48,630 bases of DNA from an uncultured bacterium (GCA_947643145.1 CANRVD010000013.1:1-48630); one strand, 5' to 3'; shown: positions 16,849 to 25,934, counted from the first letter of the stretch. Notes: a model not told the origin generated them from the sequence alone. Translations and numbers: made by a program.

Positions 16849-18213
16849 TTATGGCCTGTATTGTTCACTAATATCGATTACCTTATTATTTTTAAGTGTT
16901 ATTACCCATAGAACCTCTATCTTTTTATATTTCTTTTTGAATTCCTGAAAATCAAGTTCTACTCTCGGATTATAACGATGCTTTAAAATACTATAGGTAC
17001 AATTTTCACTTAATTTATAAGTAATATCTTCTTCCTCTGCATCGACGACTGCGAAACCTGCATCTTCATTATATTCCGGTTTCCATTCCTCACTTTCTGA
17101 CGTCACCCAATATTGCCTGTCAACAATAATAGATTCTGCATTCACTTTCATGATATAACCATAAATTTGACCAGATTTTGGTATATTTGTTGTAGAAGTA
17201 TCTTTTTCGTGATTGGTATGATTGGTATAATTAGTATTTAACACATCTTCTATATCTGTCGTATTATTTTCTGCTGCTATTGGATTAGTCAAACAGCATA
17301 TCATTACAACAACACAGATAATGACAGATGCTAAACCAACCCATAATTTAGGTTTTTTATATTTCATAATTGCTTTTATCCTTTCTTTTATTCCCGTTTC
17401 TCCAAATGCCACAGGGTTTATTGTTATAACATTTTGATTAGTGCTACACGCAAGCAATATAGCAGAATACGCTTTTTTACCTGACATATCAAATTCCTTT
17501 ATAACTCTTTCATCGCAAGCAAGTTCAATATCTCTGCAAAAAAGTAAATACGCTGCCCAAATAAGAGGATGAAACCAATATACTATTAATAGGAAAAATC
17601 CAAATGGCTTCCACAAATGGTCACGGCGTAACAGATGGGCTTTTTCATGGGCTATAATAAACTCAATATCCTTTTCTCGAATAGAAGAAGGTAAAATAAT
17701 TCTTGGCTTTATGATTCCCCAAATGAAAGGTGTTGAAATATGGTCGCACAGCCATATATTATCCGTTAAAACGATACCTTCTGCAATCCTTTTATGCAGA
17801 TTCAAATAACTGGTTACTGTATACAGCGCAAGTGCTGACATTCCAAAAATCCATATTATAGTTGCAAGATGCAGCAAACTGTCCGAGTAATTATTACCTT
17901 CGGGCTTTTCTTTAGGTCTGAAATTTCCGGTAATAACTGTCCCTTCCGTTTCGTCAGAAGTTGGAATATTATTGTCAATAATTTGTTCCAAAGAATTAGT
18001 TATATCAGATTTTATTATTTCTGCCCTTGGAATAAGGCTTAGTTCGCTCTCAAAAGAAACAGGACATATCAACCGAACAGCAACCATAGCCCAAAGAATA
18101 CAGCGTATATTTTTGGGCGCTCTTTTCATGACAAAACGAAGCAGTATTGAAACTAAAATCATCCAACTTGCTGCTACACTCATATTGAAAAGTTTTATAA
18201 AAATTTTTTCCAT
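16849..18213 (-). CDS. M56 (BlaR1/MecR1-like) sensor peptidase without beta-lactam domain
   Basis: 454-residue membrane metalloprotease. Four hydrophobic helices surround the zinc site IIAHEKAHLLRRDH (HExxH). In BlaR1 the protease cleaves the BlaI repressor after the outer domain senses a beta-lactam. Here, after the last helix (MICCLTNPI, about residue 318-336), there is only a Thr/Asn-rich linker and a domain of about 95 residues with Tyr/Trp, not a penicillin-binding fold, so the signal must differ. ATG 18213 has GAGGTGG four bases upstream. It starts 45 bases after the BlaI-type repressor stop and belongs to its operon. No beta-lactamase is nearby. Confidence 0.87.
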   Translation of the reverse strand: MEKIFIKLFNMSVAASWMILVSILLRFVMKRAPKNIRCILWAMVAVRLICPVSFESELSLIPRAEIIKSDITNSLEQIIDNNIPTSDETEGTVITGNFRPKEKPEGNNYSDSLLHLATIIWIFGMSALALYTVTSYLNLHKRIAEGIVLTDNIWLCDHISTPFIWGIIKPRIILPSSIREKDIEFIIAHEKAHLLRRDHLWKPFGFFLLIVYWFHPLIWAAYLLFCRDIELACDERVIKEFDMSGKKAYSAILLACSTNQNVITINPVAFGETGIKERIKAIMKYKKPKLWVGLASVIICVVVMICCLTNPIAAENNTTDIEDVLNTNYTNHTNHEKDTSTTNIPKSGQIYGYIMKVNAESIIVDRQYWVTSESEEWKPEYNEDAGFAVVDAEEEDITYKLSENCTYSILKHRYNPRVELDFQEFKKKYKKIEVLWVITLKNNKVIDISEQYRP

Positions 18214-18258
18214 ATTCCACCTCATTTCTGAACGTTGCACTTGAAAGAGTGATCGGTT

Positions 18259-18621
18259 CTATTCCTCATCAAATGAATCAATCAACTTGCGTATTTCTGC
18301 GATTTCGTCAGATGACAGCTTTTTTCTGGCAGTAAATGCCGCCAAAAATGCGGGCAGAGAGCCATCAAAGGTTTCTTTCACAAATTTTTCACTTTGCAGT
18401 GAATAAAACTCATGTTTAGAAAGCAGCGAAGTTACCATGTGATTGCTATTTTGAAAAATACCACGTTCACTTAATCTTTTTAGTACTGTATATGTTGTGG
18501 TTCTTTTCCAATTCAGCTCCTTTTCACAAAGTTTTACCAGCTCTGCTGTAGAAAGCGGCTCATTCTGCCAAATCAAATCTGCAAACCGAGATTCAATTAC
18601 GCCTAATTTCATTTCATTCAA
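18259..18621 (-). CDS. BlaI/MecI family repressor
   Basis: Winged-helix repressor of about 120 residues. LTTAELVKLCEKEL-type helix (here LSTAELVKLC) and WKRTTTYTVLKRLSERGIF recognition region match BlaI/MecI. The C-terminal helices mediate dimerisation and would be the target of the M56 protease. GGAGGTG lies six bases before a TTG at 18621, which I prefer to the ATG at 18636 that sits on the SD and in the operator. It is autoregulated through the palindrome at 18635-18687 and co-transcribed with the peptidase. Confidence 0.88.
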   Translation of the reverse strand: MNEMKLGVIESRFADLIWQNEPLSTAELVKLCEKELNWKRTTTYTVLKRLSERGIFQNSNHMVTSLLSKHEFYSLQSEKFVKETFDGSLPAFLAAFTARKKLSSDEIAEIRKLIDSFDEE

Positions 18622-18634
18622 TAAAATCACCTCC

Positions 18635-18687
18635 ATTTCTGACTACATATTGTAGACACTTATAGTCTACAATATGTAGTCAGAAAT
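18635..18687. promoter_or_regulatory. BlaI-type operator, 23-bp palindrome
   Basis: Perfect inverted repeat with 23-base arms (18635-18657 and 18665-18687) and a 7-base spacer. Each arm contains a TACATATTGTA or TACAATATGTA dyad like the BlaI box TACA-n-TGTA, so two repressor dimers could bind. Confidence 0.88.
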
Positions 18688-18692
18688 GTCAA
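18664..18692 (-). promoter_or_regulatory. BlaI-M56 operon promoter
   Basis: Minus strand TTGACA (18692-18687), 17 bases, TAGACT (18669-18664). The spacer, the -10 and the start point are all covered by the palindromic operator. Confidence 0.82.
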
Positions 18693-18723
18693 GCTATAAC
18701 TACCTGCTACCATTTAAACTTTT

Positions 18724-18767
18724 AAAAACAAAAAAATAAGCAAATCCTTATCATATAAAGATTTGCT
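18724..18767 (-). terminator. Terminator after tRNA-Leu
   Basis: On the minus strand AGCAAATC, 13-base loop, GATTTGCT, then a T-rich tail. It lies 14 bases after the tRNA end. Confidence 0.8.
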
Positions 18768-18780
18768 CTGCTTTTTAAAA

Positions 18781-18864
18781 TGCGGAAGAAGGGACTTGAA
18801 CCCTCACGTCGTTGCCAACACTAGATCCTTAGTCTAGCCTGTCTGCCAATTCCAGCACTTCCGC
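18781..18864 (-). tRNA. tRNA-Leu (AAG)
   Basis: 84 bases, with a long variable arm as expected for Leu. Acceptor GCGGAAG pairs with CTTCCGC, discriminator A. The anticodon stem CTAGA/TCTAG encloses CTAAGGA, giving anticodon AAG, which reads CUU and, once A34 is inosine, CUC. T-arm has GGTTCAAGTCC. CCA is not encoded. Confidence 0.94.
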
Positions 18865-18968
18865 ATATTTTATTATCATTCGCACATCACGAACGATATA
18901 CATTGTATCACGCTTTCATCTCACTGTCAAGCATAATTTTGATTTTTTATAATTGCGATTTCATCTAA

Positions 18969-19142
18969 TTACATTTGTTTTCTTACCACGCGGTATTCAT
19001 CACCATTCTGATAATAGGGGCAGTCCCCCTTCTTTCCCGCCAGAAAACGCACCAAATCATCCTCATCCATATTTACATCACATAGATATTCCTCATATTC
19101 TTCCTCATAACAGTAATTTGCACAAGTATCACATACTGACAT
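18969..19142 (-). CDS. DUF6472 small Cys-rich protein
   Basis: 57 residues starting MSVCDTCANYCYEEEY. The pattern CxxCxxY, EEYLCDVNMDEDD and DCPYYQNGDEY is one I recognise from a small conserved clostridial family (DUF6472); the four or five cysteines suggest a zinc or iron site. The function is unknown. ATG 19142 has GGGAGG eight bases upstream; a longer reading from 19205 has no SD. It follows spmB by about 70 bases on the same strand. Confidence 0.82.
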   Translation of the reverse strand: MSVCDTCANYCYEEEYEEYLCDVNMDEDDLVRFLAGKKGDCPYYQNGDEYRVVRKQM

Positions 19143-19212
19143 ACACGCATCCTCCCTATGTTCCTCATTTGGCACAAGTATACTGTATCCTGCCTGACAT
19201 TGCAATCCCCTG

Positions 19213-19755
19213 CTACATCAGGTTCGTAAGGAATACACAGGCTGCCATCCCGGCAAAGGTTGACAAAAGTGCTCCGGCAAGCAGCCAGCTCACCCCGGTT
19301 ACGGCCTTATGTGTTTTATCCTTTGTTGCCAGAAAATAAACAGAAATCGTGTAAAATATTGTCTCGGAACAGCACATCAACAGAGAAGAAAGATACCCCT
19401 CTCTGGAATCTGTTCCAAATTCCTTATAAATATCCACCAAAAGCCCGGTTGCCGCTGAAGAGGATACCATTTTGATTAACGCCAGCGGAACGACTCTTGC
19501 CGGAAACTGCAGTTTCTCTGCAAAAGGTGCCAGCAAATCGGACAATACACTTAAAAATCCTGACTCACGCAGTATGCCGATTGCAATCATCAAACCAATC
19601 AGCGTTGGCAGTATCTGTGCCACAACCTTGATTCCATCTGCCGCCCCTTTCACAAAAGCATCAAATATATCTGTCTTCACCAACAGTCCATACCCTATAA
19701 TATAAAAAAGAATCAGGGGAATAATCATATTTGATATAAACGTTAAAAGATTCAT
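19213..19755 (-). CDS. spmB: Spore maturation protein B
   Basis: 180-residue membrane protein of the nucleoside-recognition (Gate) family. Features: FYIIGYGLLVKTDIFDAFVKGAADGIKV near the start and RVVPLALIKMVSSSAATGLL in the middle, both typical of SpmB, with about five membrane segments. In Bacillus SpmA and SpmB help dehydrate the spore core and give heat resistance. spmA is usually next door but is not present here. ATG 19755 is chosen because GGAGAGG precedes it; an upstream TTG/GTG extension would add 12 unlikely residues. Its promoter is not obvious; a hairpin at 19831-19852 separates it from the helicase gene. Confidence 0.88.
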   Translation of the reverse strand: MNLLTFISNMIIPLILFYIIGYGLLVKTDIFDAFVKGAADGIKVVAQILPTLIGLMIAIGILRESGFLSVLSDLLAPFAEKLQFPARVVPLALIKMVSSSAATGLLVDIYKEFGTDSREGYLSSLLMCCSETIFYTISVYFLATKDKTHKAVTGVSWLLAGALLSTFAGMAACVFLTNLM

Positions 19756-19830
19756 AGCCTCTCCTTCCAACAGAGCAACTGACTGCCCCAAATTAATTGC
19801 GGCTTCCGCCTTTTTTCGTTATAATATTAA

Positions 19831-19852
19831 TATGCCTGCTATGACGCAGGCA
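19831..19852. repeat. 8-bp hairpin between the helicase gene and spmB
   Basis: ATGCCTGC, loop TATGAC, GCAGGCAT. On the minus strand it is followed by an AT-rich stretch but not a T-run; a weak terminator or processing site is possible. Confidence 0.4.
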
Positions 19853-19948
19853 TGATTGAAAGAATAACTATTATCCACGTTAAAAAACAATGAGCCCCAA
19901 AATATCCATGGGCATTAACCACAGATGGCGAATTGGCTTTTCAATGCA

Positions 19949-21805
19949 CTAATTCATCTCTTCGACAAATCTCGACACATCAACCTCTTTATGAAACCGC
20001 TCTTTTAAATAATAGATATGAAGATGGGACTTTGCGCGTGTCATTGCTACATAAAACATCCGCCGTTCCTCTTCCATATCTGCACTGAGAACCGACTTGC
20101 TGTGCGGCGTCACCCCTTCATTCGCATCCGGGATGAAAACACATTCAAACTCCAGCCCCTTTGCCCCATGCATGGTCATAAGCATGACAGCATCCTCCTG
20201 AAGCTGCCCCTTCTGTAAGGCAAAACTCTTTCTCGTCTGCGCCTGCAGTTCCTCTTTATACGCCTGTATCGAATCAAACCATTCCTCAAAAGTCTCCTGC
20301 TGTCTCGCCTCCTCCAGCAGTTCATCTAATATTTCAAACATATCATCTGCACGTATTCCCCGGTACTCTGCATATTCCCTGATATATTCATCATAGCCAA
20401 TCCCGCGTCTGATAAAATTTACTGCGGCATATGGTTTCATCTGCGCCAGCATGGAAATATCATATTGAAGCTGCTCAATCCTGTCAATCATCCAGTCCTT
20501 ATCCTCATAGAAACACTTTAATTCCTCAAAATCAACATAAGGCTCCGTAAAGGCATTGCGATGAACATAACGCTTTGGCCGGTTAATAATCCGAAGCACC
20601 TGCCCACGCTCCCTGTTTCCTCTGGCAATCTGTACATACGTCATGATATCGCGGACAATCCAGTGTTCATAGAGATTAGGAATCCGTTCTTTCATAACAA
20701 ATGGGATATTAAATTCCATCAACTTGTAACTAAGTGCCCTTGCCTGAATATTGGTTCTGAATAAAACGGCGATTTCCCCATAAGGAATTCCCTGATTACG
20801 GTATTCCAAAATCTTAGCACGTATCTCCTCATTTTCTTCCGTAAGACCTTGAAACTCCCTTTTTTCAACAGCCGCAGGCTCCTTTCCTGCTGCCGTTTTA
20901 GCTGCACAGATTTTTTTCGGCAGACGATTCTGATTCTTTCCGATTAGCTTTGCAGCCACTTCAACAATCTCTGGCGCACAGCGGTAATTTACCCCAAGGA
21001 GACAGCGTTTTGCATCGGGGTAATCCTTTAAAAACTGTTTCATAATATCCGGTTTTGCACCACGAAATCCATAAATAGACTGGTCATCATCCCCAACAAT
21101 AAATATATTATTGGCAGGAGCACCTAAAAGCTTCACCACATCATACTGTACCCTTGAAATATCCTGAAATTCATCAATTAATATGTACGGAAACTGTCTC
21201 TGCCACATCTGACGGATATCCGGCCTCTTATCTAAAAGCTCATAACAGTACACCAGCATATCATCAAAATCTATTAACCTCTTCTTTTCCAAAACTTTCT
21301 GGTACTTCAAAAACATTTCCCGAAACACTTCATCCGCACAAAGCGGTGAATAATAATTGGAAAGATTTATCCGTTCTCCCTTAACACGGCTGATTTCCGA
21401 TTCCAAATCCCCTAGAAATTCATGCTCATCCTGTATCTCCAAATCCGTTTCATTTAGTATCTGCTTCAATATATCATAGCGGACTTCATCCCGGATGATA
21501 TTATCTGCTGTATAATGATACGCGTATTTTAAAATAGTAAAGAATATAGCATGAAATGTGCCAAAATGAACCCCGCTCTTTGGGGCAGAACAAAGATTTT
21601 GATAGCGTATGCGCATTTCTGCAGCAGCCGCTTTTGTAAATGTGATTACTAAAATACTGGCAGGTGCCACCCCCTTCTCCGTGGTAAGATACCGGATACG
21701 CTCAGTAATTACTCTTGTTTTACCGCTCCCCGGCCCTGCCAGAACCAGCATCGGCCCCTCAAAATGAGAGACCGCCTGCTTCTGTGCATCATTTAAATTC
21801 TGCAT
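19949..21805 (-). CDS. UvrD/PcrA-like superfamily 1 DNA helicase
   Basis: 618 residues from ATG 21805. 3'-to-5' helicase motifs are complete: Q-motif LNDAQKQAV (4-12), Walker A AGPGSGKT, Ia TFTKAAAAEMRIR, II IDEFQD, III GDDDQSIYGFRGA, IV FRTNIQARAL, V MTMHGAKGLEFECVF, VI RMFYVAMTRAK. It is shorter than PcrA (about 720) and lacks the C-terminal RNA-polymerase-binding region, so I do not call it pcrA. The start is chosen because the longer frame overlaps gltX by 89 bases and lacks homology; AAAGGA lies about 12 bases upstream. The gap to the gltX stop is 19 bases, so both are in one operon. Confidence 0.9.
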   Translation of the reverse strand: MQNLNDAQKQAVSHFEGPMLVLAGPGSGKTRVITERIRYLTTEKGVAPASILVITFTKAAAAEMRIRYQNLCSAPKSGVHFGTFHAIFFTILKYAYHYTADNIIRDEVRYDILKQILNETDLEIQDEHEFLGDLESEISRVKGERINLSNYYSPLCADEVFREMFLKYQKVLEKKRLIDFDDMLVYCYELLDKRPDIRQMWQRQFPYILIDEFQDISRVQYDVVKLLGAPANNIFIVGDDDQSIYGFRGAKPDIMKQFLKDYPDAKRCLLGVNYRCAPEIVEVAAKLIGKNQNRLPKKICAAKTAAGKEPAAVEKREFQGLTEENEEIRAKILEYRNQGIPYGEIAVLFRTNIQARALSYKLMEFNIPFVMKERIPNLYEHWIVRDIMTYVQIARGNRERGQVLRIINRPKRYVHRNAFTEPYVDFEELKCFYEDKDWMIDRIEQLQYDISMLAQMKPYAAVNFIRRGIGYDEYIREYAEYRGIRADDMFEILDELLEEARQQETFEEWFDSIQAYKEELQAQTRKSFALQKGQLQEDAVMLMTMHGAKGLEFECVFIPDANEGVTPHSKSVLSADMEEERRMFYVAMTRAKSHLHIYYLKERFHKEVDVSRFVEEMN

Positions 21806-21824
21806 AAATGCACGATTCCTTTCT

Positions 21825-23297
21825 CTATGCCTGTAACTCGTTTTCCAACATCTCGATTCCCTTTCGGATACGCGCCAAAGACTCCTCTTTCCCAAGTATT
21901 TCCATAATCTCATACGCCCCGCCCGGTGTCATCTGTTTCCCGGATACGGCTGTACGAAGCGGCCACAATACCCGCCCATTCTTCAATTCTTTTTTTGCAA
22001 TGTATTCCTTACAGAGTGTCTCTATTCCGGTGATAGAATAATCTTCCTGCTCCTCAAGCAGAGGAAGCATCTCTTTTAGCACTTCCAATGAATTTTCGCT
22101 ATTTGTTTTCATTTTCTTATGCGTATACATTGCTGTTTCATACTCCGGCAGTTCGTCAAAGAAATCTATTTTTTCTTTAATATCCGTAAATAACTCAATA
22201 CGGCTCTTCACCAACTCAGCGATTTTCGTTAAGTCGTAATCCTTCTTAACCACTTCACGTATCACCGGAAGTGCATACTCCAGATAAGCGTCCATATCCA
22301 TCGCCTTAATATACTCACCATTCATCCACTTCGCCTTGGTAATATCAAAAACAGCAGGTGACTTGCTGATATGATGATAATCAAATGCCTCCTCCAGCTC
22401 CTTCAATGAATAGATTTCCCGGTCCTCACTCGGACTCCAGCCAAGTAAAGCCACGAAATTAATAATTGCTTCCGGTAAAAATCCCTGCTCCAGTAAATCC
22501 TCAACAGAGGAATGCCCGCTTCTTTTCGCAAGTTTCTTATGATTTTCATCCGTGATAATCGGGCAATGTACATATTCCGGTACTTCCCAGCCAAAAGCCT
22601 CATACAGACGGTTATACTTCGGTGCAGAAGATAAATATTCATTTCCCCTGACAACATGGCTGATTTCCATCATATGGTCATCTACTACATTCGCAAAATT
22701 ATAAGTTGGATATCCGTCTGTTTTAATCAGTATCATATCATCCAGCTCTTCATTTTCCACAGTAATATCCCCATAAATCGCATCATGGAAAGTGGTTGTC
22801 CCTGTAACAGGATTATTTTGGCGAATGACATATGGAAGTCCCTCTGCCAGATTTTTCTCCACCTCTTCCTTTGATAAATGAAGGCAATGCTTGTCATACT
22901 TTGCAATCTCTTTTCCATCCTCTGTCGTACTGGATGCACGAAGGGAATCCAGCCGCTCCTTTGTACAGAAGCAATAATATGCCTCGCCTTTTTCCACTAA
23001 CTGTTTCGCATACTCCAGATAAACACCGCTCTTCATACGTTCGCTCTGTATATATGGTCCGTATTCTCCCTCTTTATCCGGCCCCTCATCATGCTTCAGC
23101 CCCGTAAGTTCCATTGTTTTATAGATAATATCCATTGCTTCCGGCACAAAACGTTCCTGATCTGTATCCTCTATTCGCAACACAAAAGTTCCATCTTCAT
23201 GCTTTGCAATCAAATACTCATATAATGCGGTTCTCAAATTTCCTACATGCATCCTTCCTGTCGGACTTGGTGCAAATCTTGTTCTAATCTTCTTCAT
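21825..23297 (-). CDS. gltX: Glutamyl-tRNA synthetase
   Basis: 490-residue class I aminoacyl-tRNA synthetase, charging tRNA-Glu (and in many Clostridia mischarging tRNA-Gln for GatCAB). The HIGH box is HVGN in [20 protein letters not shown] and the KMSKS box is KLAKR in [24 protein letters not shown] and the WMNGEYIK anticodon-domain entry also fit. Length is normal. ATG 23297 is favoured because GGAGG is six bases away; ATG 23300 is only three. It has its own promoter, no T-box or other riboswitch, and is followed by the helicase gene. Confidence 0.95.
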   Translation of the reverse strand: MKKIRTRFAPSPTGRMHVGNLRTALYEYLIAKHEDGTFVLRIEDTDQERFVPEAMDIIYKTMELTGLKHDEGPDKEGEYGPYIQSERMKSGVYLEYAKQLVEKGEAYYCFCTKERLDSLRASSTTEDGKEIAKYDKHCLHLSKEEVEKNLAEGLPYVIRQNNPVTGTTTFHDAIYGDITVENEELDDMILIKTDGYPTYNFANVVDDHMMEISHVVRGNEYLSSAPKYNRLYEAFGWEVPEYVHCPIITDENHKKLAKRSGHSSVEDLLEQGFLPEAIINFVALLGWSPSEDREIYSLKELEEAFDYHHISKSPAVFDITKAKWMNGEYIKAMDMDAYLEYALPVIREVVKKDYDLTKIAELVKSRIELFTDIKEKIDFFDELPEYETAMYTHKKMKTNSENSLEVLKEMLPLLEEQEDYSITGIETLCKEYIAKKELKNGRVLWPLRTAVSGKQMTPGGAYEIMEILGKEESLARIRKGIEMLENELQA

Positions 23298-23326
23298 CAT
23301 CAGCCTCCAGTATTCTTTTTCCAAAC

Positions 23327-23355
23327 ATTGTATACTTTTTTGTGACGGTTTGCAA
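23327..23355 (-). promoter_or_regulatory. gltX promoter
   Basis: Minus strand TTGCAA (23355-23350), 17 bases, TACAAT (23332-23327). Confidence 0.78.
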
Positions 23356-23419
23356 CCACTGTGTTACTGTTTCATAGCAGATGCTAAAACAGCGTTACTG
23401 TTCACTCCGTGACCAGATA

Positions 23420-23460
23420 AATAACAAAACAGCTCCTGTCTCCAGGAGCTGCATGTTATT
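23420..23460 (-). terminator. Terminator of the kinase-sirtuin operon
   Basis: CAGCTCCTG, loop GAGA, CAGGAGCTG on the minus strand, then GTTTTGTTATTTAT. It overlaps the TAA of the sirtuin-like gene. Confidence 0.85.
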
Positions 23461-24245
23461 TATCTGTTTTTTTCTTCTTCGGTTTGTATTGAATCAGTAC
23501 TCTCCTTATCCAAATCAGTAATATAGGTAAATATTTCCGATAAATTACCATAAGCTCTGAAATCTGCCCTTTCATCTCCACTTTTCTCTTCCGTATTAAT
23601 TAATATCAGCTTATCGCCGCCATAGTACCGGATTGTATTTTCCCACGACAGGGAATTTAACGACGTTCCTGCTACAATAAGCACATCAGCATACTCTATT
23701 GCATTACTCGCTTTCGTCAGGCGTCCATTATCAATCATCTCTCCATAAAGGGAAAAGCCCGGACGGAGAACAACCTCACAATCCACACATTTCGGTGCAT
23801 TATGGGACTCCTTAATAAATTTGGAATCATAAAATCTGCCGCATACCGGACATCTGTTTTCCTCGGCAGAACCATATAATTCTACTACATTTTTGCAGCC
23901 GGCCTGCTCAAAATGCCCATAAACCGCTTTTGTAATAACCGCAGTCAGCTTTCCTTCTCTTTCCAGTTTAGCCGCTGCCCTATGTACTTTAGTAAGCTCA
24001 ACATCTGATTTATTCAGGATAATATTCCTGTAATAATCATAAAATGTCTCAACTGAACGGCTCAAAAACAGGGAAGAAACAATTTCATCACTGGAATAGC
24101 CATACTTCTGCTCAATATCATAAGCAATATGCTCTGCACGTATGCCATTCAGTCCTGTCTCTTTGGTTACTTCGCTTCCGCTAAGTAATACGATATTCTG
24201 ATTCGTTCTGATTACTTCCCGAATCTTGTCCAAAACCTGATTCAT
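23460..24245 (-). CDS. Sirtuin-family protein with degenerate active site
   Basis: 261 residues with a Sir2 fold outline: Rossmann-like start, zinc ribbon CPVC (132-135) and CVDC (153-156), LRPGFSLYGE, and VAGTSL. The catalytic features are altered: the GAGxS NAD loop reads SGSEV, the QNID motif reads KAVY (106-109), and the catalytic His of ELHG is Tyr124. NAD-dependent deacylation is therefore unlikely; it may bind a nucleotide or acyl-lysine without turnover. ATG 24245 has AGGGGG nine bases upstream, 31 bases after the kinase-like gene stop; the longer frame overlaps that gene. It is the last gene of the operon. Confidence 0.88.
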   Translation of the reverse strand: MNQVLDKIREVIRTNQNIVLLSGSEVTKETGLNGIRAEHIAYDIEQKYGYSSDEIVSSLFLSRSVETFYDYYRNIILNKSDVELTKVHRAAAKLEREGKLTAVITKAVYGHFEQAGCKNVVELYGSAEENRCPVCGRFYDSKFIKESHNAPKCVDCEVVLRPGFSLYGEMIDNGRLTKASNAIEYADVLIVAGTSLNSLSWENTIRYYGGDKLILINTEEKSGDERADFRAYGNLSEIFTYITDLDKESTDSIQTEEEKNR

Positions 24246-24276
24246 AATAGCACCCCCTCTGCTATATTTTTCTTTT

Positions 24277-24885
24277 TTACTCACCCAGATATGCACAGAT
24301 GCAATCAACGGAGTTATCAATTCCCATAGAGCTGCTGCAAATCACCATATCATAATTATTCAGATTCGTCCATTTTTCTCCTACATGATAACTATAATAA
24401 TTTCCTCTGCGCTTATCATTTTTTAATATAAAATCTGCTGCCTTCTTTTCCTCAACTCCGTATTCCTGAATCGCTCTTTTCAGCCGGAAATCCATCGAAG
24501 CACGCACAAAAATATTAAAGACATCCTCACGTTCCCTCAGTACATAATCTGCACACCGTCCCACAATGACGCATGCTCCTTCTTCCGCCACTTTACGAAT
24601 TACATCTGACTGTGCCAAAAAAATCCTGTCATCTAACGACAGACCAGAAAATCCAAAATCCTGATTCCCATATACATTTATTCCCATTGCCAAAGAATAT
24701 AGCAGACTGTTTGTCGCCTTTTCCTCAGCACGCTCAAAAGTTTCTTCTGCAAAACCACTTTCTTTCGCCGCACGGGTTATCAGCTCATTGTCATAAAATG
24801 GAATATCATATCTCTCTGCCAACTTCTTCCCTATTTCACGTCCACCACTACCATATTGCCTTCCTATCGTTATGACTTTCTTCAT
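24277..24885 (-). CDS. Cytidylate-kinase-like protein
   Basis: 202 residues of the cytidylate kinase-like P-loop family (not the housekeeping Cmk). The P-loop is GRQYGSGGREIGKKLA (8-23); Lid-like Arg residues appear in DKRRGNYY near 158. The genuine substrate of this family is not established in my knowledge. AGGTGGG precedes ATG 24885. It has a near-consensus promoter and is co-transcribed with the sirtuin-like gene, suggesting a shared, perhaps nucleotide-linked, function. Confidence 0.87.
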   Translation of the reverse strand: MKKVITIGRQYGSGGREIGKKLAERYDIPFYDNELITRAAKESGFAEETFERAEEKATNSLLYSLAMGINVYGNQDFGFSGLSLDDRIFLAQSDVIRKVAEEGACVIVGRCADYVLREREDVFNIFVRASMDFRLKRAIQEYGVEEKKAADFILKNDKRRGNYYSYHVGEKWTNLNNYDMVICSSSMGIDNSVDCICAYLGE

Positions 24886-24953
24886 ATCTATCCCACCTTT
24901 CTGTAGGTCTTTTCTGTTAATTTTTGGTTATAATATAATGAATATTCGCTTAT

Positions 24954-24982
24954 ATTATAACTCTTTTGTATATTTTTCACAA
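24954..24982 (-). promoter_or_regulatory. Kinase-sirtuin operon promoter
   Basis: Minus strand TTGTGA (24982-24977), 17 bases, perfect TATAAT (24959-24954). Confidence 0.8.
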
Positions 24983-25014
24983 GAGATTTCCTATTCTTTT
25001 TTACTTATAACGTT

Positions 25015-25926
25015 TTACAAACCACCGCTGTTAAGAAACTCCACAATATCCTGGTAAACCTTTTCCCTGCCCCTCTCATTTAAAATCTCATGGCGCATAT
25101 CAGGATAATTTATTTGTTTGATATGACGGAATCCTGCTAACTCCAACACTTTGATACTTGCCCTGTTTCCCTTTTCAAAACCTGTTGAGGAATCCTCTTC
25201 ACCCCTTATCGCCAAAATCGGTAATTTCTTATTAACATTTTTATATCGTTTCACCTCTGTCATATCTAGTGACAAATGAAATAAATCATTAAATGCAGAC
25301 ACCTTAAATCCATGACCACAATAGGAATCACTAATATAAGCTGCTATATTTTCCTCATTCTTACTAATCCAGTCAACTGACGTTTTGGGATGAGGAATTC
25401 CTTTATTAAAACTTCCAACTGACATTTGCTGCACGAGCTCTGAATAATAAGCCGGCCCCTTTATCTTTGCAATAATACCTGTTAAAACCATTCCAAACAA
25501 TAAAGCAGACCGTCCCGGACTACATGGATATCCTGATAAAATAACTTTTTCATAATTACCAGACTGTGTCTGTAGCAGATTCCTGGTAATAATAGTTCCC
25601 ATAGAATGTGCAAAGACAATCACTTTACCAACCTGAAATCTTCTCTTGATATATTCCGTTACCCTTCTCTGGTCTGACAAAAGATATTTATATCCGTCCT
25701 TCTCTTTAAAAAAACCAAGTATTGGGGCTTTTTTCCCATGTCCACGCATATCAGATGAAACCACTGTGTACCCTGCTTCATTTAAAATACCAATAAACCC
25801 TTCATACCGCTCCTGATGCTCTTCCATTCCATGTATAATCTGAATATACCCCTTTGGATTGCTCACCGCAAAAATGTGCAGGCATAACCTGTAATTATCC
25901 TTTGCTTTTACCAATACCTCTTCCAT
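25015..25926 (-). CDS. Alpha/beta hydrolase, lysophospholipase-like
   Basis: 303 residues of the serine hydrolase Hydrolase_4 (monoglyceride lipase / lysophospholipase L2) group. Oxyanion region IIHGMEEHQERYEGF near residue 28, nucleophile elbow FAHSMGT (Ser in HSMG), acid IRGEEDSSTG, and histidine in MRHEILNE near the C-terminus give a full triad. No signal peptide, so it is cytoplasmic. ATG 25926 follows GAGGAG by five bases. The DNA just upstream is a repeated intergenic element. Substrate is unknown. Confidence 0.9.
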   Translation of the reverse strand: MEEVLVKAKDNYRLCLHIFAVSNPKGYIQIIHGMEEHQERYEGFIGILNEAGYTVVSSDMRGHGKKAPILGFFKEKDGYKYLLSDQRRVTEYIKRRFQVGKVIVFAHSMGTIITRNLLQTQSGNYEKVILSGYPCSPGRSALLFGMVLTGIIAKIKGPAYYSELVQQMSVGSFNKGIPHPKTSVDWISKNEENIAAYISDSYCGHGFKVSAFNDLFHLSLDMTEVKRYKNVNKKLPILAIRGEEDSSTGFEKGNRASIKVLELAGFRHIKQINYPDMRHEILNERGREKVYQDIVEFLNSGGL

Positions 25927-25934
25927 ATTTCTCC

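Noticed and set aside
16849..18636. Beta-lactam resistance regulators blaR1-blaI
   Set aside because: The sensor domain is absent and no beta-lactamase or alternative PBP is adjacent, so specific gene symbols are not justified.
23460..24320. Active Sir2 deacetylase
   Set aside because: Catalytic His, QNID and GAGxS are all replaced, so an ordinary sirtuin call would mislead.
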